64,000 bases of DNA. Source: Pithys albifrons albifrons (taxonomy: Eukaryota > Chordata > Aves > Passeriformes > Thamnophilidae). Below the pieces are notes generated by a model. The model was not told the origin of the DNA. It saw nothing but the letters and a program-made list of their open reading frames with translations, and searched no databases. Each line of letters starts with the position of its first letter. Within the stretch, counting starts at the first letter, position 1. Below, piece after piece: positions 1 through 13,559 of the stretch. Location of the stretch: assembly GCF_047495875.1 (NCBI RefSeq), contig NC_092458.1, positions 105,526,227-105,590,226 on the forward strand, written 5' to 3'. Position numbers and translations under genes: made by a program.

Positions 1-2256
1 CAGAACTCTTCCACAGTGTCAACAGTGTTCTTATGTATTCAGTTAGGTGCCTTCTAACTGTCCACATATCTCTAGGTAAACTCTCCTGAAATAAAATTTT
101 ACCTGCAATTGTTATAGGCAAGGGAATTTGCTTGTACCTGAATTTGGTTTTGTGGTAGTTATTTGAACTAAGTGAAAAAAACCCACCCCTCTGTAAATGA
201 AGAAAGTGGATTTTGTCAATGGATAATCTGAATAGGATGTTTTCCTCCTTTTCAGACAGATTATCTTACATAAATGTTTTACATAGTAATCTACTTCACT
301 GAAAAATTTACGTTCAACGTGAAGACAAATACTATAAACATTCTAGAAAGATATTCAAAAAGTAATAGAATGGCAGATTTTGCACATCTTTAAAATTTCA
401 CTGTTAAACGAGGTACTTTATTAACCACTGATTTATGCTGGTTTAGGAGTTGGTCCTTATAGACATTTTCCAAGTGTGTTCCCATAAGTTCAAAGATATT
501 GGATGTTGTTAACAAATTCTTACATGAATATAAATAGGTGGCTTCTGTCCCTCACCTATGCACATACACAAACGAGACAACTGTAAAAAATGGGCTTTCT
601 AATTACATAAAGTCACTTGGTTGTAAAATCTAAGGCTTTGTCCACCTTTGTCCAGATGAAATCCTGAACACCTTTGGGATCTTAACATTTCTACAGACAT
701 TTGTTGTGAGAGGAACCCTATACTTTCGAGTAACCCTCCACGTCAATGTACCTACGTGCACTTCAAAGGTTTCTACCTTTTGAAGTACACTATCCATATC
801 CAACACTAAAGCTTTCCTAAGTGGAGACTGGCAGCTGCAAAAATAGACTGTAAATCTGGTTTCAGCCAGACTGTAAGTAGATTTATAGACATATTTTAAA
901 AAGTCCTGAGAGCCTGTCTTGATTGCTGTGCCAAGAATTTCTACCTTGACATTTTCACTCAGTAACTCCTTTCCCTAGTGGCCCATCAGAAACCTCTCTG
1001 CTCCTCATCACCCCCACTTAATGCTTCTTAAGACAAAACAGGGCTGGCAATGAAGTCCCTGATGCACACTGCCTCCAATGAAAGGCTGGAGCAAACGGGC
1101 AAGGCATTATCTGGAGATAAAAATACAAGTATTCTTTCCACATGCTGCTGTATTGATAGTAATAGGAACAAGATAAACACTCTATGCCTGAGTCTTTAAT
1201 TCTGTTTTAGAAAGTAACTGCTGTGGACTTCATTCTTCCATTCTTACCGAAAAGGACCAAAAGGTTCCTCTGTTATTTCTGTGCTCCACACTTGCATCTT
1301 GAAAATAAAGAATAACATTAAGAACTGGCAAATCCAGCCAAATCACCCCTTTCTGTATCACTAGATGTCAAAATGTTTTACAAAGGCAGCAGTCATAGTT
1401 ACCCTAAAACACGTGTATAAAGAAAAGCACATCATAGACACACACAATCTCTCTGAGGTTAAAGTCATGTCTTTAAGCCCAGGAAGTACACACGTGTGAG
1501 AGCAAGGAAAAGGACCTTGCAGTTCAGGTACCCAAACTAGTAATTGCATCAATGAACCCACAGTATTTTTTAGTCCATGGCATCTGGTATTCACAAGCAC
1601 AGTTATCTGCTATAGCTTGAGTTTTCTCATTTGAATGTCTCTGTTCTTGGTTTTTGTCTCAGTTCTTGTACAATGACTGCCAGCCTTTTCTATAATATGA
1701 GTCTCTGTTATTAAATAAACCATTTGGAGGGACAGTTTTCCTGTGTAGAAGGAGATGGGATTTTCACAAAGCACCTAACAATGACCAGTAACAGGAAAAA
1801 CAGGACTTTTGTCTCACTTATTAAGACTGAAAGAAGAAAAAAACTTCTGGATCCCTCTTTCTGGGAATCAGGTCTATTGCTGTTATGGTTCTCTATCTGA
1901 TTGTGATAGTTGGCAGAGTTAGATTCAGCTTATTCCTAAAATGTATTATTATTTTGAGCTAGATCACCTTAATAGGCCTTTGAAGGCATTTGTAATGTAT
2001 GGAGCTCACTTAGATTGGGTTTGTCGAAACTTAAAATAGATAAGTATCAGGGCTGGCAACAGATTTCCCTCTTCCTCGAAGAGTATTTTATTTTGTTTAA
2101 TTTAGCAAAAGAGAAAGGAAAGCATGAGAAAAAGAGTTAAGAGACTCTGGGTAAACCCACAATATTTTGAAAATACCCAAGTTGGTTGATGGGACATTGA
2201 AGTGTTGGGTTTTTTCTAAGGAAATTATTTCACTAAGAAATTATTACTTTTGATAC
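1..2256. other. unique non-coding DNA
   Basis: AT-rich sequence with stop codons in all frames. Open frames are at most about 80 codons and show no recognisable domain. I see no repeat family, RNA gene or CpG cluster. It could be intronic or intergenic. Confidence 0.6.
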
Positions 2257-2261
2257 CTCTG
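2257..2261. repeat. target-site duplication, left copy of LTR 2262-2889
   Basis: CTCTG, identical to 2890-2894 at the other end of the LTR. Five bases fits ERVL or some ERV1 integrases rather than ERVK (6 bp). Confidence 0.7.
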
Positions 2262-2889
2262 TGTCTTGGGTTGAGCTGGCAAAATGCCAAGTGTCCAAGA
2301 CAGAGAGAAAGAGTTCCTCCTGCCCCCAACCAGCCAAGGGAAAAAGAAGAGGGAGGGGGAAAAAAACCCTCTAAACCAGGTATGTGCTGAAACTAACTAT
2401 ATGTATTTATACAGAAAAGAGAAAATTAAGAGAAAACTACAATATAACACACACTTACACAAGTTATATATATATAACAAGAAATAACTTCCCACTCCCC
2501 AATTAATACAAAGCCCATTACTCTAGATTCGTAAGCACTCTAAAAGACACCTAGCAAGAAACAGAAAAAGTAACAACAAGATATTTCTACTTCCCTGAAT
2601 TCAAACAAAATGCAAGCAGAGGCAGGAGGAGCAGGAGCGAGGCCTACTCCACGACAGAAGCTGGATCACATCCAGCTTGTACCTCAGCCATAGCAGAACT
2701 GACCAAGCCACTCCCACACACTGGATTTTACACCTTTTGAGATGATGTAGTATGGTATGGAATACAATATTATTGGCTAGGAGAAGTCAGCTGGTAGCTA
2801 GCTCAGCTCAGCTCAAGTCAGCTGACAATTTCAGGCCTACTCTGAACTTTAAAACCTAAATTTAGGCCCACCTGGCCAAACCCATAACA
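2262..2889 (-). mobile_element. solo LTR of an avian ERVL-like retrovirus
   Basis: The 628-bp element begins TGTCTTGGGTT and ends AACCCATAACA, giving imperfect terminal inverted repeats with TG/CA ends. The 5-bp sequence CTCTG lies directly on both sides (2257-2261 and 2890-2894), as expected for a target-site duplication of an ERVL or class III type element. On the minus strand a CCAAT box (TAGCCAATAA) is followed by a stretch matching the promoter part of the LTR at 21334-23003, so transcription orientation is inferred as minus. A short (GCTCA)n run lies inside at about 2800. No internal retroviral sequence is attached, so it is a recombined solo LTR. The internal 67-codon frame at 2284 is not a gene. 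Confidence 0.8.
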
Positions 2890-2894
2890 CTCTG
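2890..2894. repeat. target-site duplication, right copy of LTR 2262-2889
   Basis: CTCTG, identical to 2257-2261. Confidence 0.7.
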
Positions 2895-3867
2895 CTAATG
2901 GCTTGAATCCTTGCTCCTCATTCTTGCATGATCAATGTTTTAGAGAAACTATTCCAGTTCCTTCCTGTGCTCTATAGCAGTGCAGGATTTATTCCAAATT
3001 AAATCACTTGCAAAGTTGGTGTATTACATTCATGAAAGTTTGGGCTTACATTTCAACTTTTACTAACTGTGGACAAAACAAGTCTGACTACTTTCTTGTC
3101 TATCTATTTACCATTACAACATCCACGTAGGATTTAATGCTGTAATTTTTCATAGAAAAAAAATCTGTCTTAATATTTAGGTAGTGCAGAATAACTTACC
3201 AGTATTAGCATTTGCATTTTTTAATTGATAATGCCATGATGCCAAAGAGTTGCTACTGAAAATTAATTATTAACAAAGAAATTTCTTACAGTAAGAATTC
3301 GCTGGAGGGACAGTAAAGCCTGACTTCATTCTTTGATTTCCATTCTGATAAGGCTGTAAAGTCTATTAAAATTAATTAGTAATAAAAAACACCAAGCATC
3401 ATAGCATGTTCAGAGCAGTGGAATCCCTATACTATAACTGCCTTACCTAGGGGTGTTTTCCCATTTACTTATTTTATTAAACTGTGATGGTGAACAGCCA
3501 TGGGGAGGTGGTGTTTCTTTTTTTCCTTTAAAAAGAGATACTCACTCTGTGTCTGCTAAGCTGTACAGCTCCTCCCAGAAGGGGATCAAACTATTTTAAA
3601 ATCTCTTAGCACTTTTTCTCTGGTGCAGCCACTTGGGACTTTCTTCATCTACCCTGGGCTTCAACTCCTCAGTGCACTGCCAGAGAAACATCTCATCTCC
3701 ATCCTCCTAGTTCTGTTATTGTCCTTATTTTTTCCAACATTTTCCCTTGACACCTTAACATATAAATAGTGACCAATCCTGTCCCTTACATCCCACTTTT
3801 GGCTAAATTAGGTACAGTGATATTTTTAGAGTATTAGATGTGGGAACACTGCTATCAGTGAGACCTT
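2895..3867. other. unique non-coding DNA
   Basis: AT-rich, no gene or repeat family recognised. A few TAATTA/ATTAATT clusters around 3240-3380 are common in such DNA. Confidence 0.5.
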
Positions 3868-4381
3868 CCTCTGTTTGGAACTGGGGACTGGGGTCTCCAG
3901 CACAGGAAGGACATGGACTTGTTGGAGTGACACCAGGGGAGAGCCACAAAGGTGTTCAGAGGGCTGGAGCACCTTTCCTATGAGGAAAGGCTGAAACAGT
4001 TGGAGTTGTTCGGCCTGGAGAAGAAAAGGCTTTGGGGTGACCTAACTGTGGCCATTCAGTACCTGAACGGAGCAGACAAGAATCATGGAAAGGGATTATT
4101 TACAAGGGTCTGGAGTGACAGGACAAGGGAGAATGGTTTCAAACTGACAAAGAGTAGGTTTAGATTAGATATTAGGAAGAAATTCTTCCCTGTGAGGGTG
4201 GTGAGGCACTGGAACAGGTTACCCAGAGAAGTTGTGGATGCCCCATCCCTAGCAGTGTTCAAGGCCAGGTTGGATGAAGCTCTGAGCAACCTGGTCTAGA
4301 GGAAGGTATGCCTGTCCATGGTAGGGGGGCTGGAGCAAGATGATTTTTAAGATCCCTTCCAACGTAAATCATTCTATGATC
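3868..4381 (+). mobile_element. CR1 LINE, 5'-truncated 3' end
   Basis: About 510 bp of the 3' part of a chicken-repeat-1 retrotransposon. It contains the end of ORF2 (reverse transcriptase C-terminal region) and the short 3' UTR, and terminates in the typical TTCTATGATC end at about 4381. Recognisable blocks include the stretch encoding GLEHLSYEERLKQL and the later block encoding [22 protein letters not shown]1 copies are usually truncated at the 5' end by incomplete reverse transcription, as here. It is the best preserved CR1 in the window, with the ORF2 tail still open. Confidence 0.93.
3952..4299 (+). pseudogene. CR1 ORF2 C-terminal remnant
   Basis: A 115-codon open frame corresponding to the last part of CR1 ORF2, downstream of the reverse-transcriptase catalytic core. 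The motifs [18 protein letters not shown] and [14 protein letters not shown] are characteristic of this tail. The first ATG is internal to the original protein and is not a real start. The catalytic palm motif and the endonuclease are absent because the element is truncated, so no functional product is expected. Confidence 0.85.
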
Positions 4382-6674
4382 CTCTGTTTTTCAAGCTCAT
4401 ACTTGAAAAAGTGCATGTATATGCATATTTGTGTAAGTCTTCTGTGTGATTCATGTGAGTCCCCCTCTCTCAGCTTGGCCCGTACCCATGGAAGGGGGAG
4501 AATGGGAGCAGGAGGCTATGGAAAATAACCTAAACTATGCTTGGGGAACGGGTTGTAATTAGGATTTTACCACTCTTAAGCTGATATTACCAAACTCAAG
4601 TGAGTTGTGTTTACCATAGCTTTAGTGCCCTTGTCCTGTAGAATGGGTGATATTATGGTGAGTTGGGATGTGAGCCCATAAGCCCACATAGCTTTGCCAG
4701 GGTCATTTACTAGGTCATTTCCAGAAGTGGTATAACACCACAGCTCTGCACCTTCTCCAACCAATGAGGGCATATCCGTTCTCTTCAATGAGCTCCAGCC
4801 AGGGATGCAGATGTACTAGCCCTAAGCATGTGTTGAGGCCTCACTCTCTTCTTGGCATGCAATTTATATGCAGATTATTAATAAAAATTATATATTAAAA
4901 AAGGAAGCACTGAGCTGTGTTGTTGGATAACAAGACTAAAATAACTTGCTGAGTTAAGAAAAGGAGTTTAAGAATGAAATACAGCCTTGGACAGAAGGTA
5001 CATGCGTAGAACTGAAGCACTGATTAACCACAGAGACAGGGCAGGTAGTCTGATTATTTCCAGCATCTAAGATGTGTGTTACTGGTACACTCTGTAATGA
5101 AGAGACTCTTTGTGAAGGGACGTCAAGCTCCATGATCTGTATATTCCCAGAAGAATGTCTCACAGAAACTCTGTAGAGGTTTTAAATATACTTTTCCAGA
5201 CTGTGCTGCAATGCAGACTTGCTAGAAAGCTTTGCTTATTCAGCATCTGGAGGTGTCAGCTTCAGAAACGATGTTTTTGCCCAGAGGCAATTAGACCCTG
5301 ATCCATTAAGATACTCTATTTAAGAGCTCTCTGCACCCACTCCTTGCCCCTCTCCCCAGCGCACTAGCAAGTAAAGTAATAGGGCTTTCTGGAAGCAGTG
5401 TGCATTTCACCTCAATAGTATATCAGATGAAATGAGCTCCATGCAGTTAAGCAGATTCTGTATTTGCAGTATCCCTTTACATTTCAATTGATTTGAAGAT
5501 CTTTCTCCTTTCTTAAACTCTTTAGTTATTCATGGCTTTCATCTGCATTTTATAGGTAAGGCTTTATTATTACTCTTATAATAGTTGGAAAGGCTCCAAT
5601 CCTGGTAGGTATTTTTGCATTGCACAAAAAAGGAACTCTGGACCAGCTCCACAAGACATGCTTCATCATAAGTCATGAACTTTACCTGGCCTATAAATAA
5701 AGGTGAACTTCTATGCATTTAATGTTAGGGAAACACTGGACAATCTGATGATCAGGAATAGATTTTTTTTTTGCAACAGGCACAGCTGGATGAAATATCT
5801 GGAGGAATATTTATGAAAATTAAAAAAGCAGCTCTGGTGGCAATTTTATTGTCCGAAGTTTGTGTTCATTTGTCAGACTGGTCATCGGAAGAGAAAGGAA
5901 ACCTCTGAAAAATTATTAATTTCATATGCTTTAGAGAAATATTCAGGTTTACTATATTCAAAATCTTTATTCATACTGAAAGTTCCTATTCTATTTTTAC
6001 TGTAGAACTATAAAAGTATTCAATATATTCAATAAAAATACTCAATATTAAAAAACATTCAAAGTAGTCAATAAAACCATTTTTTTATTAGAGGTGAGTA
6101 TTTTATCAAGACTTTTAGATTCATCAGACAGCAAAAGAATTTGTTTTTACCCAACTCTATCATGCAGAGTGTTTCTAGGCAATGCCACTTTAGATACTTT
6201 TAATATATCCCATGGTTAATATGTGACAGAAAGATTTAGAGTGGTTCTTAATCAAGCATAAATGGAATGGAATTGGTACTACTGAGCTCTCTCAAGGAAT
6301 ATGGAGACACTAAACTAGGAATAGCTCTGTGAAGCTATTTTACCTCAGTTCAATAATTTGATTGTGATGTTCCATGAAAGAAAACAAACAAACGAACCAA
6401 AGCAAGCTAAAAAACAACAGCCAAAATTAAGGGAAACACACCTACAGAGCTCATTAGCTCATTAGCTCATTAGAGGAATAAGCAGGCTGGTCCTAGTCAA
6501 TACATCAGAGAGAAATTGATTACAAATATGTATCATTAATTTATGCCAATAAATGTTTTATTCATTATGCAAATTGGAATCTCACACTGGGCTATTTTTT
6601 AATAAGCACTAATAAAATGCACTCTTCTTTAAAAAAACAGTCCTCTCAAAAGTGTCAGACATGGTCTGGTTCTT
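4382..6674. other. unique non-coding DNA
   Basis: No gene recognised. It contains scattered AT-rich runs (about 4870-4900, 5990-6090) and the short 8-bp tandem at 6448-6473. Confidence 0.5.
6448..6473. repeat. short tandem repeat, 8-bp unit x3
   Basis: The unit AGCTCATT occurs three times in a row and is followed by AG. It is a small minisatellite-like expansion with no wider array. Confidence 0.8.
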
Positions 6675-6767
6675 GGGGGCTTCCTATGCAGGGCCAACAG
6701 CTGGACTTCAATGATCCTTGTGGGTCCCTTCCCACTCAGGGTGTTCTATGATTCAATGATTCTATGG
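6675..6767 (+). mobile_element. CR1 LINE, short 3' end fragment
   Basis: Only the last 90 or so bases of a CR1 copy. They include the 3' UTR block around CAATGATCCTTGTGGGTCCC and the terminal repeats TTCTATGATTCAATGATTC. This resembles the CR1 subfamily ending in CCTTGTGGGTCCCTTCCA and differs from the GATCTTTAAGGTCCC type at 4381. Confidence 0.85.
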
Positions 6768-9700
6768 TGATGGTGCACTGCTTATGAATAGAAATGCCAC
6801 CAAAAGATACAACCATGACCATAGACATGGCCTACAATGCTAGTGCCCCAAATCTGCTAGTCATCAAGGATGTCTCAAAATCCTCCCGCTGGAAAAAAAC
6901 AGAGTGGAAATACCAAAGTTGCACAAAAGCACAGCATTTACCAGGTAAATAAATGCCATATTCCAAAAGACTAAAATGTAAACAGTTTACTTTAATGACT
7001 GTATTTTATTCAGTACCTAAAGAGAATGTGCTGAATGTAGTGGGTTTAGATTGTCTGTGGTTACTGCCAGGGTGACAACAGATATTGTGCCTGGAGACAC
7101 TGATGTTTCCTAAAGCCATCCAGTCAGAAAGATCTCTCAGCCTGCTCTTTTTTGTGTTCCTCCTGTTTAGGAGAAACAAGTACCTGTAAAGCCAGGAGTA
7201 GAGCAGGAACAAAACAGTTACCACTCTTTCAAACCCTCAATGGAACACAGAGAGGCACACACAAAAGCACTTTAATCTCATTTGCATTTTATGTCATCAA
7301 AATGGCTCTAGGGGTGAACAGATTGCACTATAACTAATCCTAAAAGTTTAAAAAAAAAGTAGGGCAAGCCCTGCAAAAATAATCATATTAGAACTGATGA
7401 GATATTTTTATTTAAGGAGGATCATTTTGACATTCTGAGCTTTTACTCTGCATTCCTTTCATGCTTTCAACTTTTTGCTTATATCCAAGAGGGTTAGAAT
7501 CTTTTTTTTCTTCCCCTTCTGCTCTTATTTTATGCAATCGTTTGACTCCATAACCTGGTCTTTAAGAAAAATGTTATCTATCACAGAGTTCATAATAAAA
7601 TTGAGAGATTTTTTTTTGAGAAGGCTTCAAAAATATTACATATTTATATGTGGATATGTACATGTGTACATACATATATGAATGACTAGTCATTGCCCAT
7701 ATCCATTGGACATTGTGAGTATCTTTGTTTCCTTGAACTATCAAAAATTCTTTCATTCATAGCCTAAAGACTATATTTAGAATTTTTATTCCTGGAATGC
7801 AAAATGTTTTCAGGTTTTTATTTTGACAAGTATCCTAAGACTATGTACATCCATGAAAGGTTTCTTGCACGTTTTCCTTGTTTGCTTTAGGAGTGTGAGA
7901 TACAGGTTGTGTAGTCATTGTTCTATTATATCAGTTTCTAGACTCTGTAATCTTTTAATAGTCTCTTCTACTCTTATCTATTCTGTTCCTAATTCCTCAT
8001 TTTATTGCCTTGGTAATCTGATTCCTAGTGCAGGCAAATCTCCACCTTCCTTGTTTTTTTAAAGTTGATGAAACACAGACTTATCTTTTGGTATAGTTCA
8101 TAATTTCCTTTTAGCTGGATTGTGTTTTTTAATCCAAGTTCCTTCTGTACACATTTAGAAAAAACATTACAGCAGAAATAGCTCACTTTTTTCCTAGTCT
8201 CTAACATTACCAAAACCTATTACCAGACCTCAAATGCAGAGTAGACAAATTTTAGACTTACCCATGTCCTCTCAAAGTGTCACAAGAACTAATGATTTAG
8301 TAGAAATTACTGATTCTTTTTAGTCAGTTCCATTTCCTTTTTTTAGGGGCCACTGAGGTGAATTTAAATCTTTTGACTGAATGGCAGCCTAAAGTACAAA
8401 TCACCCTGTTCATTAAAGATTCTGTTGCATCAGAACAGGTTTGTTTGGAATTTCCTTTATGGTTGCAATCCCATTCCCTCTTCCTAATATGGTGTAATGT
8501 ATTAGGAAAATGCTGTAATGCAATTCTTCTTCCTAAAAACTCTTCCAGTTCTAGCAACACACAAGTCAGCCACGTTTCAGTGATGCTCTCTGGGCTGACG
8601 CAGCTGCTGTCCTCCACCTCTGAGCTGGCTTTTTCAGACTCTCAAAGATCTTAACTGGTGGCAATTCCTTGCACTCCTCCAAAACCAATCCCAAAACCAA
8701 GTCCAAGAAAAATTTGCCTGGGACTATAGTTATTGGCCCCTGTGGCTCAGCCAAGTGGGAATTCAATAGGAAGTGCTTTACGAATAGCGAGAGGAAATAA
8801 ATCTATAGAGCTGTGTGAGTTCTGGGAAGCCCAAATCTGTGGAGCATCAACAGTTTCTATGTCTCTTATCTTGATAGAGCAGGAGCCAGAAAACACCTGC
8901 CAGTCATCTGCTTCAGAAAAGAAATGTTGAAACTCCCCAGAAACCTGTGCTCTCTTGGTCCTACTGCAATTCCTTGAGTTCAATTTTGTCTAATGTCTGA
9001 TGGGACTGTGTTGTCAATGATATAGATGTGCACAGCACACACAAAGAGTTTTGCAACCTAGAAAACAAGTCATTTATGGATTTTGGAAATAACTGATGAA
9101 GACCAAGAAAACATCTGGAAATTCTCAGGCCATGATACTTTTCCAGGTGCAAGATTTCTAGCATTTTCACAGAGTGAGATCAGCTGTGATTTAGGAATAA
9201 AACCCAGTCCTGTTCAGCTTTTGAGGGATTTTTTTTACACTACTGTGAAAGTTTCTGAATATTTCGGATTAACCTGGATTTTGTTTTACCCATCACAGCT
9301 TGTTGTCATTGCTTTTTTTAACAACAGAAGCCCAAAACCTAAAAACCAAAAACCAAAAGCCTTCATTCAAGCATTTTGTGTAGTGGTCAGTAAAGCCTTC
9401 ACAACTTCTTTACAGATTGAACTCTGCTTGCTTCCTGTACTGAAATTTATAGTAGCTTTCTTGAATACATTTCCCTCAGGTTAACTGAAGCCACAGAACC
9501 TGACAAATATGGAACAACAGCGTGTCTTTATAAGCTACTTATTTGCATCTGTTTTTAAAAGTTGCCACTGCACTCTGATTAAAAATTAGATTCCTTTCAA
9601 ACAATTTACCAATATCTGGCTTACTTTTCAATCCAAAGTACTCAAACTGTTATTTATTCCTGCATCTGATTAACTTTGTCTACAAATATTGCTTAATTCT

Positions 9701-12700
9701 CCTCTACATCAGGTGAGCTTTTGTGATAAATATCTTTTAGCTCCGCTGGTGTCCATCTCTCTCCTTCTAACAAGCTGTATTTATTTTAACAGAAGCACAT
9801 CTCTTTTCATAATATGAAAGTTGAGGCTGAGGTCTCTAGCAATTCATTTTATGGGGCATATTCTATTATTCTTCACAAAATCATTGTTCTATGTGTGCAT
9901 TTTTTTAGCATGTCCCAGGTTTTGTTGTCATTATTTTCCTCTGAAATTGCCGCTCAGTGTAGCAGATACTCAAGCCTGTGTGATGGTTGGAACAAAATGT
10001 TTCTCAACTATGAGCTAGTTTGTGCCTTATTCTGGGTGCTGGGAAGGCAATTCCACAAATGTGGCAACCTAACCATTGTCTAGTTTGCTTTGGGGTTGAT
10101 TACATCCAGGACAATTAGGAATGTGATGTCTTAAGCTGTTTCCAACCAGCTAAGGGGAATTGCCAGAAAGTGGCAGATCCTGTGGAGGTTGGTAATGCTT
10201 TTTTGAGGCCAACCTTCCCCTTTCACCATAAGACACAGCAAGAAGCAGGATCAAATGGTGGTCATATCTCTAGAGGGTCTATGGGCTACCAGGGACCCCA
10301 AAGCATACCCCGACTCTTTTCCAGAACTCTCCATCAGAAGACTGTCCATACCCCATAATCTTACACAAGACACAAAAAATCCCCTTCCTGGGGAGGCATC
10401 TAGATGTTCCCATGCTAATTTTAATGTGTATAATCTCACAAATGTTCTATTTCATGAGCCTGCACCCCAAGAGATCAAGACTGTGACCATTATTCTGATC
10501 AAGGACACCAAAACTGCAACAATCAAGTCTCACCACTGCATCTGGTGGTGGTGATATCCTTCCTCTCCACTATCTACTATTATCCTTTCTTTCTCTTTCA
10601 TTCTTATACATTTTCTTCAAGGTATTTTTTCACTTTTATAGAAAAGAACAAAAATGGCCACAAACCTCCTTTCTGTTGCAACCAAATTGTTCTAAAATAA
10701 ATCTGCCTCACATACACACTGATCAATCAATGTTGTTTCACTCTAATTCGTTCCAAGAGTTTTATTAGCAGGAATCTCATCTACCCTGCCTCAGAGGAAG
10801 GTCTTACCACACAAGAAAATATTTTTCATTTTAAAGGCCACTGCTGTCTGCTGTTTGCTGTCCTCAGAATGGCAGGACTTCCAACCACAGTAAATAGTCC
10901 ACATAGGATGTAAACAGATTGAAAGAGCATCAACTTTTCCCAGTTATTATTATGAGTATTAAAAGGATATAGCCATGATGACTGTGAGAGACAAGCTGCC
11001 CTCATCCATGACACCTAGCAGACTCCACACCTGGACAGCATTTCACTGGTGTGGCATTAGGTGGTAAGGGGTATGATCAAGGTGGCTTTCTGCTGATCAT
11101 ATGTAAGCTTAGAGGAAGACACGGGTGGGTGTCAGCAAAATCTTCCATTAATAAATACCCCAGTGGATGAGGGTATTAAGGAAGAATGAGAAAGAAATTA
11201 TCTCAGCCAAGGTTTGAAAACAGCTGGAGAATCAAGGGTGCAAGTGAGAGAATGCTACAATTAAGTTTGCTCATGCAACCTTAATTCACTCATTGTCCAC
11301 GTGTTTCATCTCAGCTTTAAATGGGTCAGTCAGAACCTTTTTCCATAGGTAGTTTCCCTTTCAATGGTGCAGAATAGATCTCCTCTGAGTAACAAATTGA
11401 TATGCAGACACATCTACAAAATTCTAGACAATCTTACTTCATCTGTTGAAAGGAATTTAATAAACAGAGCAGACTCCAGGAAAGGAAAGAACAATATCCA
11501 TCCCAAGTGTTTCTGCATGATGTTAGGTGAATTACTCAAAGGAGTGTTTTCACAAGTGTTCACCAGTTTAGTCCTTCTCATTTTCTGGTTGGGTGGCTTA
11601 TAGTGTGCATATTAGCTTTGCAAAGTGCTGAGTGCTCACTTTTGCAACTGGAGTCGGTGGGATGCATAATTTTAATATTGATGGACAGTGAAATCACTGG
11701 GATACATACCTTAGATGTTAATGTACCATGCCATGCTGACAGTAGTGTGCAGCTGCATTTCTAATTCTGGACCTTTTGAGACATCCTACCTCATGATGCT
11801 TTATGGATGTACACACAAAGGGCTTCTTAATGCCAAGTTCCTTGAAAAGTTAGGTTGTGAGTCTCAGACTGAAAACTAAAATTAGTAGATAATCAATTTC
11901 CTTCTCAGTCTCGATTGTCTTATCAAAAATAAAAAAGACTAATAGGAACCCCTTTTCTCACATGGGTAGAATTAAAGTTTATTAATGGCTGTGAAACACT
12001 AGTTTTCACTCAATGAATTAAGAAAAATTCTAAATGGTGACACTTACAACAGAAGATAAAATTAGTGATGAGGAAGATCATTTTAGTTTCAGTGTGCCTG
12101 GATGAATTGCATTTAGGGGCACACATTGACCCCAAAGAAGTTGATGTAGGGATCCTGTAGATAGCAAGGTGTATAATGATTTAAAGAAGACAGTAGAGTT
12201 TGCAGTGACAAAGTTGTGACAGTGAGTGTTAAGATGGCTCCGTCAACTTTTTCCTAACTAGAGGAGTTTTGTTGTTTTAAGGCTTTTTCATATACAGAAC
12301 TACTTGTGGGGAAGAGACCCATGGAGCATATTCTGGGCAGTTGCTCCTCCTTAGATGCCATCAGCACATACCCCACAGGTACCCTGAGAATGCAGGATGC
12401 TTCTTACCTTTCTTCGCAAAGGTGCACCTCTCTTTGCCCAGCCTTTGCAATTACAAAAATTAAATGGTTTTGTTTTTTCATAGCACAGGCATATGATAAG
12501 GACAGGTGAAACAAGTCCTTTCCTCATGAGCTCATCCTCTGTCATTTCTTTTGGTGCTTTGTAATAAAGTATCCTTTTCTAGGGATTTGTTTCCTGGTAT
12601 GACATTTTTGGCATAGATGGTTCCAGGGAGAAGGGAGCTGTTTTATAACTGGAAGCTTAAGTAACTTTTCCACCAATTTTACTTTAAGTCTTCTTGTGGT

Positions 12701-13538
12701 GGTGACTCATTTCATGACACTTCTGGTAGGTGTATTTTCCACAAATGATACTTCTCTCCTTATAGAAGAGTTGGCACATCTTTACAGTAGTTCTTGATTT
12801 TTTAAATTATTTTTTTTATTTCTCCCGAGCCAAATTTCACAGTATATAGGAGAAATAAATTCTGCCTTGTAATAGATAACTGTACTTTGAAAAGATGTTT
12901 CAATTTTAACCTCTACCTTCATCAGCATTAAGAAGTAACTGCTTGCCAGTATAAACCACACAGTTACTACAGTTGTTTTCCTACTCAAATGTTGGCTAAA
13001 GATGAGTTTCTCAGACAGCATTAAAAGGACTAATGATAGCCCATTACAGAAACTACTGCATTCTTTAGCAGCAACATTCCCTTCTGAGAGACTGGTCACT
13101 AAAGCTGGAGCAATAATTAAATCACTGTAAGATCTATTTATAAGATAGCTCCCGTAAATACACTGGTATTTGCATGTGTGATCAATTTAATCTTCCCATA
13201 GTTGGGTTCATTGACTTGCATTTGACCACTGTTGCATCCTACCAGTGTTGTATTCAGCTGAACAGAGGTGGAAGTTGAAGGGCATTGGGTACACCTGGTT
13301 CCTGCATCCCTCTTCACCCAGTTGCATTATTTCTACTTTCTCTTGCCCTCTTGGATCAGCATTTCTGGTGCGAGACAGTACCTTCTGTAGGCACAAAGAA
13401 TCACTGAATGAATACAAGCACTACATTTAGAAATGTATGTTTTATGTGGTTAGCACCTCTAAAATTTGATTTTTCCATTATCTATAGCCTGTATTGGCTT
13501 TTTGTTCACTTCCTCTCTCCTAATACACAGTCATACAT
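6768..13538. other. unique non-coding DNA
   Basis: Nearly 7 kb with no gene or confidently recognised repeat. The longest open frame (133 codons, 9083-9484) lacks low-complexity-free coding character and any known motif. The stretch 10100-10560 is less AT-rich and holds a 99-codon frame. It may be a decayed retroelement, but I could not place it in a family. Confidence 0.5.
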
Positions 13539-13559
13539 ACACACACACACACACACACA
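13539..13559. repeat. (AC)n microsatellite
   Basis: About ten AC dinucleotides after an imperfect CATACATAC lead-in. Confidence 0.9.
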
